The notes beneath the pieces were generated by a model. It was not told the origin of the DNA, made no database searches, and was given only the letters and a program-made list of their open reading frames with translations. Of a DNA stretch of 64,000 nucleotides, positions 46,692-55,527 are shown piece after piece (positions within the stretch are counted from its first letter, which is position 1; the number at the start of each line of letters is the position of its first letter). The DNA is taken from assembly GCF_000380185.1 (NCBI RefSeq), contig NZ_KB904817.1, positions 43,801 through 107,800 of the forward strand. The letters run 5' to 3'. The position numbers were made by a program, and so were the translations under genes. This stretch comes from Thiofilum flexile DSM 14609 (GTDB lineage: Bacteria; Pseudomonadota; Gammaproteobacteria; Thiotrichales; Thiotrichaceae).

Positions 46692-49196
46692 CTAGCGCTC
46701 TAACACTACACTTCCTAACATGGAGGGATTACGCCACGCTTCGTCGCGTTTATCATTCCATGATAATTTACCCTTGCGTAAGCCACCACTATCATCATCA
46801 TTGACTTGAATATCAATTCCCAGTGTTGTTCCCATGCCGGGAGTAATACCCAGCGCAGGCCAAGGTACGATGAGTTCTAGCACATAGCTATTATCAAACT
46901 TTTTCATAGCATACTGCGCGTTTAAGTGCTGACGAGCAGAATAGCCCCCATAGGTAATCGAGCTATCCCCCCAGCGGAAAATCATATGGTGTTGATGCAC
47001 GCCATCATACTGCGTTTGGGGAGTCGCATTGGTATTGAAGAAAACTTCAATCGAATCGTCATGCCACGGCTTATCGTTTTCGCGGAAGAATTTATTATCA
47101 TCGACGGCTACCCGTAGATAGAGATTGCTATAGTCCCAACTCACTTGCCAAATAGCTGCAAGATCTTCTTTACCCGTGATAGTGCCATTCACGACATTGC
47201 GTAGCCGATAGGTGGAGGCTCCCTGCCAAGGATTACCCATATTGCGTATGGTATGCGCTACGGCTCGCCCTTGAATATAGGCTTCGTGTACCACCTCAAA
47301 AGAGGCAATTTTAGTAGTGCTAGCAGCCGGGCTAGGTGTTGGCGTGGCAGGTGGTGTAGCTGCAGCAGCAGGTGGTGTTGCAGTAGGTGTTGTTGGAGCA
47401 GGCGGTGTTGCGGGGGCGGGTGTAGCCGCTGGTGCTACGGGCGTTGTCGGAGCGACCGCAGGGGTAGCAGGAGCTGCTGCGGGTGTGGCTCCTCTTTCTA
47501 ATACCGCTAACTCACTCATGGAGCGGGGTGCTATACGGCGCACTGGATTGACACAGTTTTGCCACCAGCAGGGATTAGCATTCATAAAACGGATTAAGGC
47601 TAGATGTTTAGGTGCTTCATTATCCGGTTGGGTAATGTATTCCTTAGTGCCAAAGCTACCAAATTTTTGATAAGTACGTGGCGAGGTATAATGCACAAAC
47701 ATCTCACCCCCGGCTTGTTTCCAGCCATCTAATAGGCGGCGATAAATCGTCTCCATTTGTGCATGGCGGTTAGCACTATAAAAGAGTGAATTTGGATGCT
47801 GATCATTGGTTTTGGTTTTCCAATCCACCAAGTGCTGCCCACCCTCATAGGCGATGAGGGATACTTTAAGTTTATTCGTAACCGCCGCTTGTTCTCGAAT
47901 CGCTTCTAACACTTTAGGCAATGAGTAGCGATATTGGCTACTAGTCATAATTTGAAAGACTTGAGCAACCGTACGGGCTTTGCGTAAGGCATCATCATCC
48001 CCAAACACATAAGGGGCAATAGCAAAGGCATCAGTAAACTTATAAGCATCATTAAAACCTAACATGGTTTCAGTCATGCCCTTGCTACCCGTAAGTCCAC
48101 CCATGACCCGGACTAAACGCTGTTTACCCAGCTCTTGTTCAAAGATACGAAAGATTTCTACCGAACGTTTAGAATAGTATTTATAGCCTGCTTTCATAGG
48201 TTCGGTATCAAGCTTTGATTGCAGCCCTAGGCGCTTCATATAAGCGTGTTGGCTAAAAATACCGTTCCATGTTTCATTACTATATTCGATATAAACTTTG
48301 AGATCGGGATTAAGCTGCGTTTTAATCATGCGGGCATAACGACGGACAAAGTCATCATTTGCCGCATGAGGTAAATTAAACCACGCATCCGCACTCAAGC
48401 GATTAGACAGTTCAATCATGACCTCCAAAGGAGCACCGCGTATACCTTCTGGACCTCCCCATGTTGCTTGCTCTACGCGGGGGCGCTCTTCCCAGCGTGA
48501 CATAGGATTACGGGTAATACCGCTCATATTCATATAACGTATCACTTTGTAATCACGCATGAATTTGAGATAGTCAGGATTAAAAATAATCTTATCGTAA
48601 TGCCGATCAAAGGCGAGATAGTCATTGCCTGTACATTGCGAGGCATTCATTACCCGTTGAAAGGGATTGCTCGAACAAATACCCCCCGGTGGGAGCACGC
48701 GAATATTGCGCAGTGGGTTTTTGGGTTCTGTTTTTACAATCGTGAGTTTAGCGCTGTATTCTTTATCGGCTCCAGGGGTTAGGAGGATAATATCCTTGCC
48801 TTTATTGGATTCGACTAAGGTAGCGTCAATGCCGTATTCGATCTTACCTTGACCGTCGTAGAGCACGGTATAATAACCCTGCGGAATCGTACTAGCAGGC
48901 AGTTTATTAGCAAAGCGCGTACTAGCCTGTGCGCCAGGGCCTAATAGCATAGGCCAACCATTGCGATCATAACGCACATCACCTTTGGTTAAAGGCTTAG
49001 CATATTCAAAGGGCAGTGCCATTTTAAACAGATCAATGAAGGGGACGCTAGAATCCTCTTCCATGATTTCATTGGTATTCGTACCTAAAGGCGACTTCTG
49101 ATTGTAAAAGGCCTGAGTCGTGAGTGGGTAAAGGTAAAGTAGTAATAGCAGCCCTAATGTGAATAGGCGACTTCCCGCGCAGAATCGCTTAACCAT
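46692..49196 (-). CDS. Secreted protein with glycosidase-like domain and C-terminal CBM9-type domain
   Basis: 834 residues with a signal peptide (about 1-29). The middle, about 180-560, looks like a TIM-barrel glycoside hydrolase-type domain, with IEYSNETWNGIF in the style of GH catalytic motifs. A Pro/Ala/Thr-rich linker (about 565-624) joins it to a C-terminal domain resembling CBM9 (PWHDDSIEVFFNTNA, LELIVPWPALGITPG). Likely extracellular polysaccharide binding or turnover; the substrate is unknown. The reading frame over the linker is low-complexity, and opposite-strand open frames there are artefacts. Confidence 0.72.
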   Translation of the reverse strand: MVKRFCAGSRLFTLGLLLLLYLYPLTTQAFYNQKSPLGTNTNEIMEEDSSVPFIDLFKMALPFEYAKPLTKGDVRYDRNGWPMLLGPGAQASTRFANKLPASTIPQGYYTVLYDGQGKIEYGIDATLVESNKGKDIILLTPGADKEYSAKLTIVKTEPKNPLRNIRVLPPGGICSSNPFQRVMNASQCTGNDYLAFDRHYDKIIFNPDYLKFMRDYKVIRYMNMSGITRNPMSRWEERPRVEQATWGGPEGIRGAPLEVMIELSNRLSADAWFNLPHAANDDFVRRYARMIKTQLNPDLKVYIEYSNETWNGIFSQHAYMKRLGLQSKLDTEPMKAGYKYYSKRSVEIFRIFEQELGKQRLVRVMGGLTGSKGMTETMLGFNDAYKFTDAFAIAPYVFGDDDALRKARTVAQVFQIMTSSQYRYSLPKVLEAIREQAAVTNKLKVSLIAYEGGQHLVDWKTKTNDQHPNSLFYSANRHAQMETIYRRLLDGWKQAGGEMFVHYTSPRTYQKFGSFGTKEYITQPDNEAPKHLALIRFMNANPCWWQNCVNPVRRIAPRSMSELAVLERGATPAAAPATPAVAPTTPVAPAATPAPATPPAPTTPTATPPAAAATPPATPTPSPAASTTKIASFEVVHEAYIQGRAVAHTIRNMGNPWQGASTYRLRNVVNGTITGKEDLAAIWQVSWDYSNLYLRVAVDDNKFFRENDKPWHDDSIEVFFNTNATPQTQYDGVHQHHMIFRWGDSSITYGGYSARQHLNAQYAMKKFDNSYVLELIVPWPALGITPGMGTTLGIDIQVNDDDSGGLRKGKLSWNDKRDEAWRNPSMLGSVVLER

Positions 49197-49500
49197 GCTG
49201 TAGCCCCAAGTTATTTTTAGTTCTTATGTATGTATTAGCCGACACTATGCGTTATAGTTTAGAGTTAGGCAGTAGGTGACTTTGTTTGTTTAACAATAGA
49301 CTAGCAGTCTAGTGGGAAAGACCTGAGCCTTACCTGAAATTGGTGCTAAGTCATTGGTATATAAAATAACCACCCCCCTAATTTATTATTAAAATCATAA
49401 GAGTAAGGTGAAACTCTAAATACTCACAGACCATAGGATAATCGGACTTTAAACCCATGTTTTATTGGGTATTTCCATATTTTTCCTACGCTGTGAGCGC
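49197..49500. other. Intergenic region between divergent-to-tail genes
   Basis: About 304 bases between the start of the secreted protein gene and the stem-loop at 49501. AT-rich in its second half; no gene, promoter pair or repeat is convincing. The promoter of the secreted protein gene must lie in its first part on the minus strand. Confidence 0.35.
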
Positions 49501-49538
49501 TTACGCTAGTGCTAGTCGTTAGAAGAGCACTAGCGTAA
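49501..49538 (-). terminator. Stem-loop after the zinc-ribbon gene
   Basis: TTACGCTAGTGCT at 49501-49513 pairs perfectly with the 13 bases at 49526-49538 around a 12-base loop. It lies 35 bases after the end of the minus-strand operon and likely helps end it, though no T-run follows directly. Confidence 0.5.
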
Positions 49539-49573
49539 AAGGTTCAAATGAAAATCAAAAAATTTTATGACTA

Positions 49574-50743
49574 TCAGCGATAATAATAGTAAGTGCCACT
49601 CGGAGCACCGTACTCCATCATATGATTCAGTGCACCGCTGGCTTCTAAGTAGTAAATAATAGCGCCTAAGGCCATAAATCCAGCTAATATTGCGAGGGCA
49701 ATTTTGATTTTGCTATAGGGGCGTTCACCTTTGGTTTTACCATTACGTCCATTGATGACAAAACGATAGACTTTTTCATTATAACGAAAGGCCGCAGACC
49801 AGACGGGAAGCAGTAAATGCTTAAAAGTGGTTTGGGAGTATTGAGTTTGCACTTGTTGAATCATTTGCTGATCGCCCCCTATATCACGGCGAATCGCAGC
49901 CTCAATGCGTTGATTCATGATCTGCTTGGCTTCATCAAACCCTTCATCGACATCAATTTGATAGAGTTCGCTGCTAAAACCACTTAAATAGGCCTCCTGA
50001 TAGGAGACTAGATTATCAAGATCCCAAGGCTCGATTTGATCGAGTACCGCACGGGGTAAGGTTTGGGTGGCTCCAACTAAAACATCATCAAAAAATAAGC
50101 GCACATGCCCTGACACGGGTTGCCAGCGGATTTTGGGCACATTACGAATTTCTTGGCGCGGTTGCCCATTCACCATCACGGTCACATATTCACGCTCATA
50201 ATAAACCGTGCCACGCTGTCCGATGTAATCGCTATCGGTATAACTATCATAAGTCCAGTAGGGGACATAGATACCGAGTAGCTTCTCATCCCGTCGCGCT
50301 TTATTGTTTAAGGCACTTGGAGCAAACCATAAGCGACTAATCCAAGAGTCAAACGAGGCTTTAGCTTGTTTTTCAGTAATGACAAAAGGCAAGAGCGATT
50401 TAGGTTGAAATAAGCGTACTTGAGCGGTACTCGTCACTACCGGCGTGCCGCAAAAGGGGCAATCCCCTGCATGCTGATTTTTCAGCTCAAAGGTTGCAGC
50501 ACAGTTAGGGCATTTAATGACTTCGGTATTATCGAGTGCTTTAAGCTCAGATTGCTCTAATAAGCGCAAGGCTTGGGAAAAGCTGTACTCTTTAATCGTA
50601 CCTTGACTGGGTGCAATGATATTTTCATGACCACAATGCTGGCACTTGAGCACTGTGGTTCCGGGGCTATACAGTAAATTGGAACCACAGGACTCACAGT
50701 GAAAATAACGTTGCTCAGTAGCCGCTTTAACAGGTTCTACCAT
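49574..50743 (-). CDS. Multi-zinc-ribbon membrane protein
   Basis: 389 residues. Four CxxC pairs lie in the N-terminal third (CESCGSN, CQHCGHEN, CPNCAATF, CPFCGTPV), giving two zinc ribbons. A beta-rich middle region is followed by one membrane segment near 345-362 and a short Tyr-rich end. This type is often found next to SPFH-domain proteins of the YdjI type, as here. Its role is unknown, possibly as the membrane anchor of the complex. Last gene of the minus-strand operon. Confidence 0.7.
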   Translation of the reverse strand: MVEPVKAATEQRYFHCESCGSNLLYSPGTTVLKCQHCGHENIIAPSQGTIKEYSFSQALRLLEQSELKALDNTEVIKCPNCAATFELKNQHAGDCPFCGTPVVTSTAQVRLFQPKSLLPFVITEKQAKASFDSWISRLWFAPSALNNKARRDEKLLGIYVPYWTYDSYTDSDYIGQRGTVYYEREYVTVMVNGQPRQEIRNVPKIRWQPVSGHVRLFFDDVLVGATQTLPRAVLDQIEPWDLDNLVSYQEAYLSGFSSELYQIDVDEGFDEAKQIMNQRIEAAIRRDIGGDQQMIQQVQTQYSQTTFKHLLLPVWSAAFRYNEKVYRFVINGRNGKTKGERPYSKIKIALAILAGFMALGAIIYYLEASGALNHMMEYGAPSGTYYYYR

Positions 50744-50756
50744 AGTGTATCTTTAG

Positions 50757-51908
50757 CTACTCAGCACGATTAGGAAGAGGGGGAGGTGTCATTGCATTGG
50801 CAGCAAAACTGCTAGCTAAGGCTGCTAGTTGTCCCGCCGGTTGCCAGCTTGCCATACCCGCCTGCCACACTAAAGTCTCGCGGCTGAGTTGACCTTGACG
50901 AATCCGCTCTTGTAAGGCGCTGAGAGTAATCGGGCCTACTGCTTGCGTATTATTATTCATCGCTACATGCCATTCAGCCGGTTCAGTCGATTGCGGCGGC
51001 ATACTCGGATTCATTTTAGGCGGAACTTGCGTTTGTGGGGCAACAGTATGGCTAGGGGTGACATTAGGATTGGCATTTAAGCTATTCGCCATTTGATTGG
51101 CCATCGCCATGCCGACACCCATATCGATACCACTATTACCTTGCCCTTTCCCTAAACTATTGGCAGTTTGGTATTTTAAATACTGATCGAGATTACCAAC
51201 GACACCCATGCTGGTGCGTTCATCTAACTTCTTTTCTACCTCAGGCGGTAAGGAAACATTTTCAATCAATACTTGGGTGATAGCGAGGCCGTAATTGGCA
51301 AATTCAGGCGCAATACGTTCGGTTACGTACTGACTCAATTGATCGGTGTTCGCCGCCATATCTAAGACGGGAATATTAGAGTTAGCGATAATAGTACTAA
51401 AACGGGTAACAATTAAATTACGTAACTGATCACTAATCTCTGTGACTGAGTAGTTCCGATCCGTTCCCGTAATCTCCTGCATAAATTTACGCACATCACT
51501 AATGCGGAAGGAGTAAGTGCCAAAGGCTCTAATCCGTACCGGACCAAATTCTGGGTCACGCACGATCACAGGATTACTTGTACCCCATTTGAGATTAGTA
51601 AACTGACGCATACTAAAGAAGTACACTTCAGCTTTAAACGGGCTATTAAAACCATGATCCCAGTGTTGCAGAGTGGTCAAAACGGGTAGATTGCGTGTTT
51701 CCAGCACATACATCCCTGGGCCTAACACATCAGCGACTTCGCCCTCATTGACGAATACCGCCATCTGCGATTCACGCACAGTGAGTTTGGCACCATATTT
51801 AATATTATTGCCTTGACGATCAAAACGATAGACGAGGGTATCGTTAGTGCTATCCGTCCAGTCGATAACATCAACAAACTCACCTGTTAACATATCCCAT
51901 AATCCCAT
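50757..51908 (-). CDS. SPFH-domain protein with C-terminal GYF_2-type domain
   Basis: 383 residues. The N-terminal 270 residues form the SPFH/band-7-type domain of the YdjI family (for example VFVNEGEVADVLGPGMYVLETRN, cut here to NEGEVADVLGPGMYVL). A Pro/Asn-rich linker leads to WHVAMNNNTQAVGPITL and VWQAGMASWQP, the pattern of the GYF_2 (DUF4339) domain. Such proteins assemble as membrane-associated scaffolds. It lies between telA and the zinc-ribbon gene with AAGGAG upstream. Confidence 0.8.
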   Translation of the reverse strand: MGLWDMLTGEFVDVIDWTDSTNDTLVYRFDRQGNNIKYGAKLTVRESQMAVFVNEGEVADVLGPGMYVLETRNLPVLTTLQHWDHGFNSPFKAEVYFFSMRQFTNLKWGTSNPVIVRDPEFGPVRIRAFGTYSFRISDVRKFMQEITGTDRNYSVTEISDQLRNLIVTRFSTIIANSNIPVLDMAANTDQLSQYVTERIAPEFANYGLAITQVLIENVSLPPEVEKKLDERTSMGVVGNLDQYLKYQTANSLGKGQGNSGIDMGVGMAMANQMANSLNANPNVTPSHTVAPQTQVPPKMNPSMPPQSTEPAEWHVAMNNNTQAVGPITLSALQERIRQGQLSRETLVWQAGMASWQPAGQLAALASSFAANAMTPPPLPNRAE

Positions 51909-51933
51909 GATACTAACTCCTTATAGCTTAATA

Positions 51934-53109
51934 TTATGATTGCACACGCCCTTTGGCGCTAATGAGTGTTTCACGTAATTCTTTTTCCATGAGTTTAAGC
52001 TCGGTTTCGGCTTTAGCACGCATGGTTTTACCTTCATCAGCGATACGTAGTGAGTCGTTAATAGTATCAATTAAGGATTGATTCGCCTTCTTGACAGACT
52101 CAATATCAAATACACCGCGCTCCATTTGTTTACGGGTTTCAGCATTCCCCATACGTAAGGTTTCGGCATTTTTTTCTAATAATTCATTAGTCAAATCACC
52201 CGCCCGTTTGACCACTTCCGCTGCGTCTGCCATACGGAAAATAGTGACCGCCTGAGCCAATTGATTTTTCCACAATGGCACGGTATTAATTAGCGTAGAA
52301 TTAATCTTATTAATTAAGGTTTTATCATTTTCTTGGACAAGGCGAATACTTGGTAGGCTTTGCATCGCGACTTGGCGCGTGAGGCGTAAGTCATGTACTC
52401 GGCGCTCTAAATCATCCCGCGCACTGCGTAAATCACGCAATTGCTGCGCCATGACCATATCCTCTTTGGCAGCTTCCACTTGAGCAACCATGGCAGGGAT
52501 TTCTTCTTGATCTAGGCGGCGTAATTTTTCTTCACCGGCTGCAATATACACTTCTAATTTATGGAAGAAATCCAGATTAGCCTCATAGAGCTTGTCGAGG
52601 GTCACAATGTCGGTCAGAAGCTGGGTTTTATGTCCTTCCATTTCATCAGTAATGGTATCGATTTGCTTACGCACATCTTCATATTTACCTAAAAACTGTA
52701 CGACAGGTTTGGCTTTACCCAGCAGTTTATCCCACCAACTGAGCTGACGATTTGGATTGAGTGCATCAATATCAAAGCCCTTAATTGCCGTGACCATATT
52801 ATTGAGCGAGGCACCGGCAATACCGACATCTTTATTTTTCACACCTTCAAGCATTTTTTCTGAAATAGCATTCATCTGCTCTTGGGTTTTGGTGCCGAAC
52901 ATCATAATACTACCGCGATCATGCATATCGAGTTCTTGAATGATGCTGTCAATAGCCCGCTTTTTGGCTTCATCGACTTGGTTATAAACCACGATTTCTG
53001 CTGTAACTTCGGGGAGTGGCTCTGTACCCGGAATAATAGCGGGTAAGGTTTGGGTTTGTACCTGTGTAGGGAGGGTAGAGGTGGGAGTAGCAGTTTGAAG
53101 TTGGCTCAT
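51934..53109 (-). CDS. telA: TelA/KlaA-family toxic anion resistance protein
   Basis: 391 residues, largely alpha-helical with long coiled-coil stretches (for example QQLRDLRSARDDLERRVHDL and AVTIFRMADAAEVVKRAGD). The pattern WWDKLLGKAKPVVQFLGKYE followed by LNKMxx-type helices is typical of TelA, linked to tellurite and colicin resistance in other bacteria. It follows an XpaC-family gene, the usual pairing. Predicted cytoplasmic, acting at membrane stress; function here inferred. Confidence 0.88.
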   Translation of the reverse strand: MSQLQTATPTSTLPTQVQTQTLPAIIPGTEPLPEVTAEIVVYNQVDEAKKRAIDSIIQELDMHDRGSIMMFGTKTQEQMNAISEKMLEGVKNKDVGIAGASLNNMVTAIKGFDIDALNPNRQLSWWDKLLGKAKPVVQFLGKYEDVRKQIDTITDEMEGHKTQLLTDIVTLDKLYEANLDFFHKLEVYIAAGEEKLRRLDQEEIPAMVAQVEAAKEDMVMAQQLRDLRSARDDLERRVHDLRLTRQVAMQSLPSIRLVQENDKTLINKINSTLINTVPLWKNQLAQAVTIFRMADAAEVVKRAGDLTNELLEKNAETLRMGNAETRKQMERGVFDIESVKKANQSLIDTINDSLRIADEGKTMRAKAETELKLMEKELRETLISAKGRVQS

Positions 53110-53132
53110 GGAAAATATCCTAGCAATGATAA

Positions 53133-53978
53133 TTAAATGACAGTTTCACGTTTGAGTTGTTGATTCAGTACCTCGATTTGCACATCAAGATCAAAGGTAT
53201 TGTTTTCTAATAACTTAGTTTTTTGTTCGGCAAAGGTCTGCTCTATGGAGTCTAGCACTTTGCCAAAATCCGTGTCTAAAGCAAGGGGAGTCGCTCCCGC
53301 TTTTGCAGTCTTAGCATAGGTTTCAGCCACCCGCTGTGTACCGTCCAAATAAACTTTTAAAAATTTACGTGCTTGGGAGAGACGGGTCGGATCATCTTCA
53401 ATGGTAGTCAGAATATCACGCGCTTGCTGGGTAATATTTTGGAGGCGATTTCGATAATCGGGGTTAGTAATGCCAGTGCGAGCCGTATCAATCGCTTTGA
53501 TTTTCACCTCAGCCGCTTCTAGTGCATTCAGGACTTCATCGAGCGATACACTCAAGGATGAAAAGGCATTTTTATCCCGCCGTGGGTCTAGACCGTAGTA
53601 GAGCGCAAAGCCTAATAAGGCAGCGACCGCAAATAAGATAGCAGCGGCTATACCATAGCCAGTACTTAGCCATGCTAGTAAGCCAGTGGTAATAGAAATG
53701 ATGAGAGCAGCAATAGTCTTATAAGGTGTTTTAGGGGCACGGGCGAGTTTACGCTTTTCATATTCGCCCTCTAATTTAAAACCTTGCCGTGCAATGCTAG
53801 CAGCAATCATATAGGCCGCAAAAGCACCACCTGAGACGAGAGTTTGGGTCACTTGCCCGCCACTCAGACTAATTAAAGCACTGATTAAGCTAGGAATAGG
53901 CAATAGGTAAAGTAAAATACCCTTAATACCATATCTGACATCATGAGCAGTGGGCGTATAACGTTGGGCTTTAGACAT
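53133..53978 (-). CDS. XpaC-family membrane protein
   Basis: 281 residues. About four membrane segments in the first half (around 17-36, 48-62, 87-107 and 109-128), then a helical cytoplasmic part with TARTGITNPDYRNRLQNI, which is where XpaC proteins have their conserved helix pairs. The family name comes from 5-bromo-4-chloroindolyl phosphate hydrolysis, but no catalytic motif is seen; a partner role to TelA is more likely. Confidence 0.75.
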   Translation of the reverse strand: MSKAQRYTPTAHDVRYGIKGILLYLLPIPSLISALISLSGGQVTQTLVSGGAFAAYMIAASIARQGFKLEGEYEKRKLARAPKTPYKTIAALIISITTGLLAWLSTGYGIAAAILFAVAALLGFALYYGLDPRRDKNAFSSLSVSLDEVLNALEAAEVKIKAIDTARTGITNPDYRNRLQNITQQARDILTTIEDDPTRLSQARKFLKVYLDGTQRVAETYAKTAKAGATPLALDTDFGKVLDSIEQTFAEQKTKLLENNTFDLDVQIEVLNQQLKRETVI

Positions 53979-53988
53979 AGTAGGAGTC

Positions 53989-54105
53989 TCAACTAAAAAA
54001 GGCGGTCAATGTTTTTCCGAGACTATGATAGATCGTAGCGATATTTACCATGCCAATACTAACAAGAAGTAGAATAAAACCTACCGTTTTACGTATATAT
54101 GCCAT
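53989..54105 (-). CDS. Small single-span membrane peptide, 38 residues
   Basis: Reading on the minus strand from ATG 54105 gives 38 codons and TGA at 53989. The N-terminus MAYIRKTVGFILLLVSIGM is a short basic head and a membrane span; the tail is HSLGKTLTAFFS. AAGGA lies 8 bases upstream of the ATG. The stop lies 11 bases before the XpaC-family start, so it would head the operon. Short length and lack of known homologs limit confidence. Confidence 0.55.
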   Translation of the reverse strand: MAYIRKTVGFILLLVSIGMVNIATIYHSLGKTLTAFFS

Positions 54106-54240
54106 AAGTTCAGTCCTTCATACCTTATCGATTATTAATAGACGGTGGCCCGAAATATTTCCGGTATTATCTCATAGTATCGAATTTTGAAAAGAGCAAA
54201 CGTAATCTACTGAAATCGTGTGTAATGAATGGGTATTGCT

Positions 54241-54540
54241 TAGAAAAAAAAGCGCGGACTAAAAAGTCCGCGTGCTTTGCGAAGGTGACTCAAAAATACC
54301 AGACCTATTACGATCTGGAACACGAAAGGCCGAATCCCCTGTTTGTCCGCCCCGTTTCGTGCAGAACGACAAATCAACAGTCTTTCCCAGACGACCATCG
54401 ATTCTCGCTCTTTCCTCTCAACCATTCCCAACAGCCAGCTCCCCAATAATAAACGGCCGGCAGGTTAGGAGGCCAAGAGTATCAACCTCAGCGCGCGTCA
54501 TTCTGAATCCTCTAAGCCATTGAGTGTCAGAACGGCATGC
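54241..54540 (-). ncRNA. Candidate structured non-coding RNA
   Basis: The 712-base gap before grpE has no credible gene, but its minus strand holds ordered hairpins that end in a strong intrinsic terminator. These are CCAGATC/GGTCTGG (54299-54318), CACGAAA/TTTCGTG (54321-54361) and GTCT-GGGAA-AGAC near 54379-54392. The RNA would start near 54540. It holds about eight GGA triplets, at least one in a loop, so CsrA/RsmA binding is possible but not strongly supported. Sequence does not match RNase P, tmRNA, 6S or SRP RNA as I know them. The exact 5' end is uncertain. Confidence 0.5.
54243..54275 (-). terminator. Strong intrinsic terminator, minus strand
   Basis: On the minus strand, GCACGCGGACT, loop TTTT, AGTCCGCGC, then eight T residues. 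A textbook Rho-independent terminator pointing toward the TelA operon; it ends whatever RNA is made from 54276-54540 and separates it from that operon. Confidence 0.88.
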
Positions 54541-54735
54541 AACTTATTGTTATATTCTAGACTTTCATGACGACGGAACCACTACCACAAACCCCAATTT
54601 ATTCGTGATCCCTGCTGAAGTTATGATCATTCTAGCAAGTGCCACTGAATCAGACCTGAACTATAAAAAGCTTTTTCGGTTATGTTTCTTATCGCAAATA
54701 ATTCTTTCTTATTTAGCTTAATTGTCAATACGGGG
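54541..54735. other. Region between candidate RNA and grpE promoter
   Basis: About 195 bases. It should hold the promoter of the candidate minus-strand RNA; the best -10 there is TATAAC near 54549-54554 on the minus strand, without a good -35. Short open frames across this stretch have no ribosome binding site or family pattern. Confidence 0.3.
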
Positions 54736-54763
54736 CTTGAATTAAGAAAAAATAGCCCCATAT
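54736..54763 (+). promoter_or_regulatory. Sigma-32 (RpoH) promoter of grpE
   Basis: CTTGAAT at 54736-54742 and CCCCATAT at 54756-54763, 13 bases apart, match the heat-shock consensus almost perfectly (CTTGAAA, CCCCATNT). It lies 55 bases upstream of the grpE start. Confidence 0.88.
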
Positions 54764-54817
54764 GATCGACATTCATTAAATAACCAAACCCTATCAGTAG
54801 CAGATGGAGAGGGACAC

Positions 54818-55429
54818 ATGACTCAAAGCAATGAAGCGAAAGGTAATCCTGAGGACATTTTAAAAACGGCTCAGTTTGAAGGGATGGATGGGACAGTAAA
54901 AGTGCAAGCTAATCAAACCGAAACCCATGATATTGAAACCGATAGCGGCACTCTTGAGAATAATGCTGAAACTATCAGTGCCTTATCTCAACAATTAGAA
55001 GCAGCTAATGCCCAGATTGCAACCGAGCAAGATACCGTTTTACGTCTACAGGCTGAAATGGACAATATGCGCCGTCGTAATGATAAGCAAGTTGAGGATG
55101 CGCATAAATATGCAGTACAACGTTTTGTAGAGGGTTTACTACCTGTACTAGATAGCCTTGAAAGTGGCATGCAGGTCAGTGGTGATTTAAATAGTATTCG
55201 TGAAGGCATGCAGCTCACGCTGAAACAATTTGAAGATACCTTAGGGCGTTTCAACGTTGAAGCGATTAATCCTGTCGGGCAACCCTTTAACCCAGAACAA
55301 CATCAAGCGGTAAGTGCCCTTAATAGCCCTAATCATAGTAATGATACTGTGGTCAATGTGTTCCAAAAGGGCTATAGCCTTAATGGACGGGTGGTGCGTC
55401 CGGCGATGGTACAAGTTTGCAAAAAATAA
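54818..55429 (+). CDS. grpE: Nucleotide exchange factor GrpE
   Basis: 203 residues. An acidic, Gln-rich N-terminal region leads into a long helix (LQAEMDNMRRRNDKQ) and the C-terminal beta domain with NPVGQPFNPEQHQAVS and VVNVFQKGYSLNGRVVRPA (cut blocks). GrpE releases ADP from DnaK. GGAGAGGG precedes the ATG. It heads the grpE-dnaK-dnaJ heat-shock locus. Confidence 0.96.
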   Translation: MTQSNEAKGNPEDILKTAQFEGMDGTVKVQANQTETHDIETDSGTLENNAETISALSQQLEAANAQIATEQDTVLRLQAEMDNMRRRNDKQVEDAHKYAVQRFVEGLLPVLDSLESGMQVSGDLNSIREGMQLTLKQFEDTLGRFNVEAINPVGQPFNPEQHQAVSALNSPNHSNDTVVNVFQKGYSLNGRVVRPAMVQVCKK

Positions 55430-55439
55430 CTAAAAAACT

Positions 55440-55466
55440 CTTGAAAAGGACGAAGTTGTCCATAAT
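55440..55466 (+). promoter_or_regulatory. Sigma-32 (RpoH) promoter of dnaK
   Basis: CTTGAAA at 55440-55446 is a perfect -35 heat-shock element; TCCATAA at 55459-55465, 12 bases on, is a partial -10 (consensus CCCATNT). It lies 62 bases upstream of the dnaK start and gives dnaK its own heat-shock input besides read-through from grpE. Confidence 0.65.
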
Positions 55467-55527
55467 TTAGAGTTCAGTTAAGACAAGCGTATAGCGCTTA
55501 AACCAAATTTAGCGAATGGAGATTCAT

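Noticed and set aside
47253-47670. Open frames on the plus strand opposite the secreted protein gene
   Set aside because: They are opposite-strand readings of the Pro/Ala/Thr-rich linker and are low-complexity.
51966-51985. Partial parS-like site (TGTTTCACG followed by mismatch)
   Set aside because: Only one half of the palindrome is present and it lies inside telA.
54241-54540. Candidate RNA as RNase P, tmRNA, 6S or SRP RNA
   Set aside because: A GAGGAAAG match to RNase P is isolated; the other conserved blocks of these RNAs are missing.
54225-54721. Several short open frames on both strands before grpE
   Set aside because: No ribosome binding sites, no family pattern, and they overlap the hairpins and the terminator of the candidate RNA.
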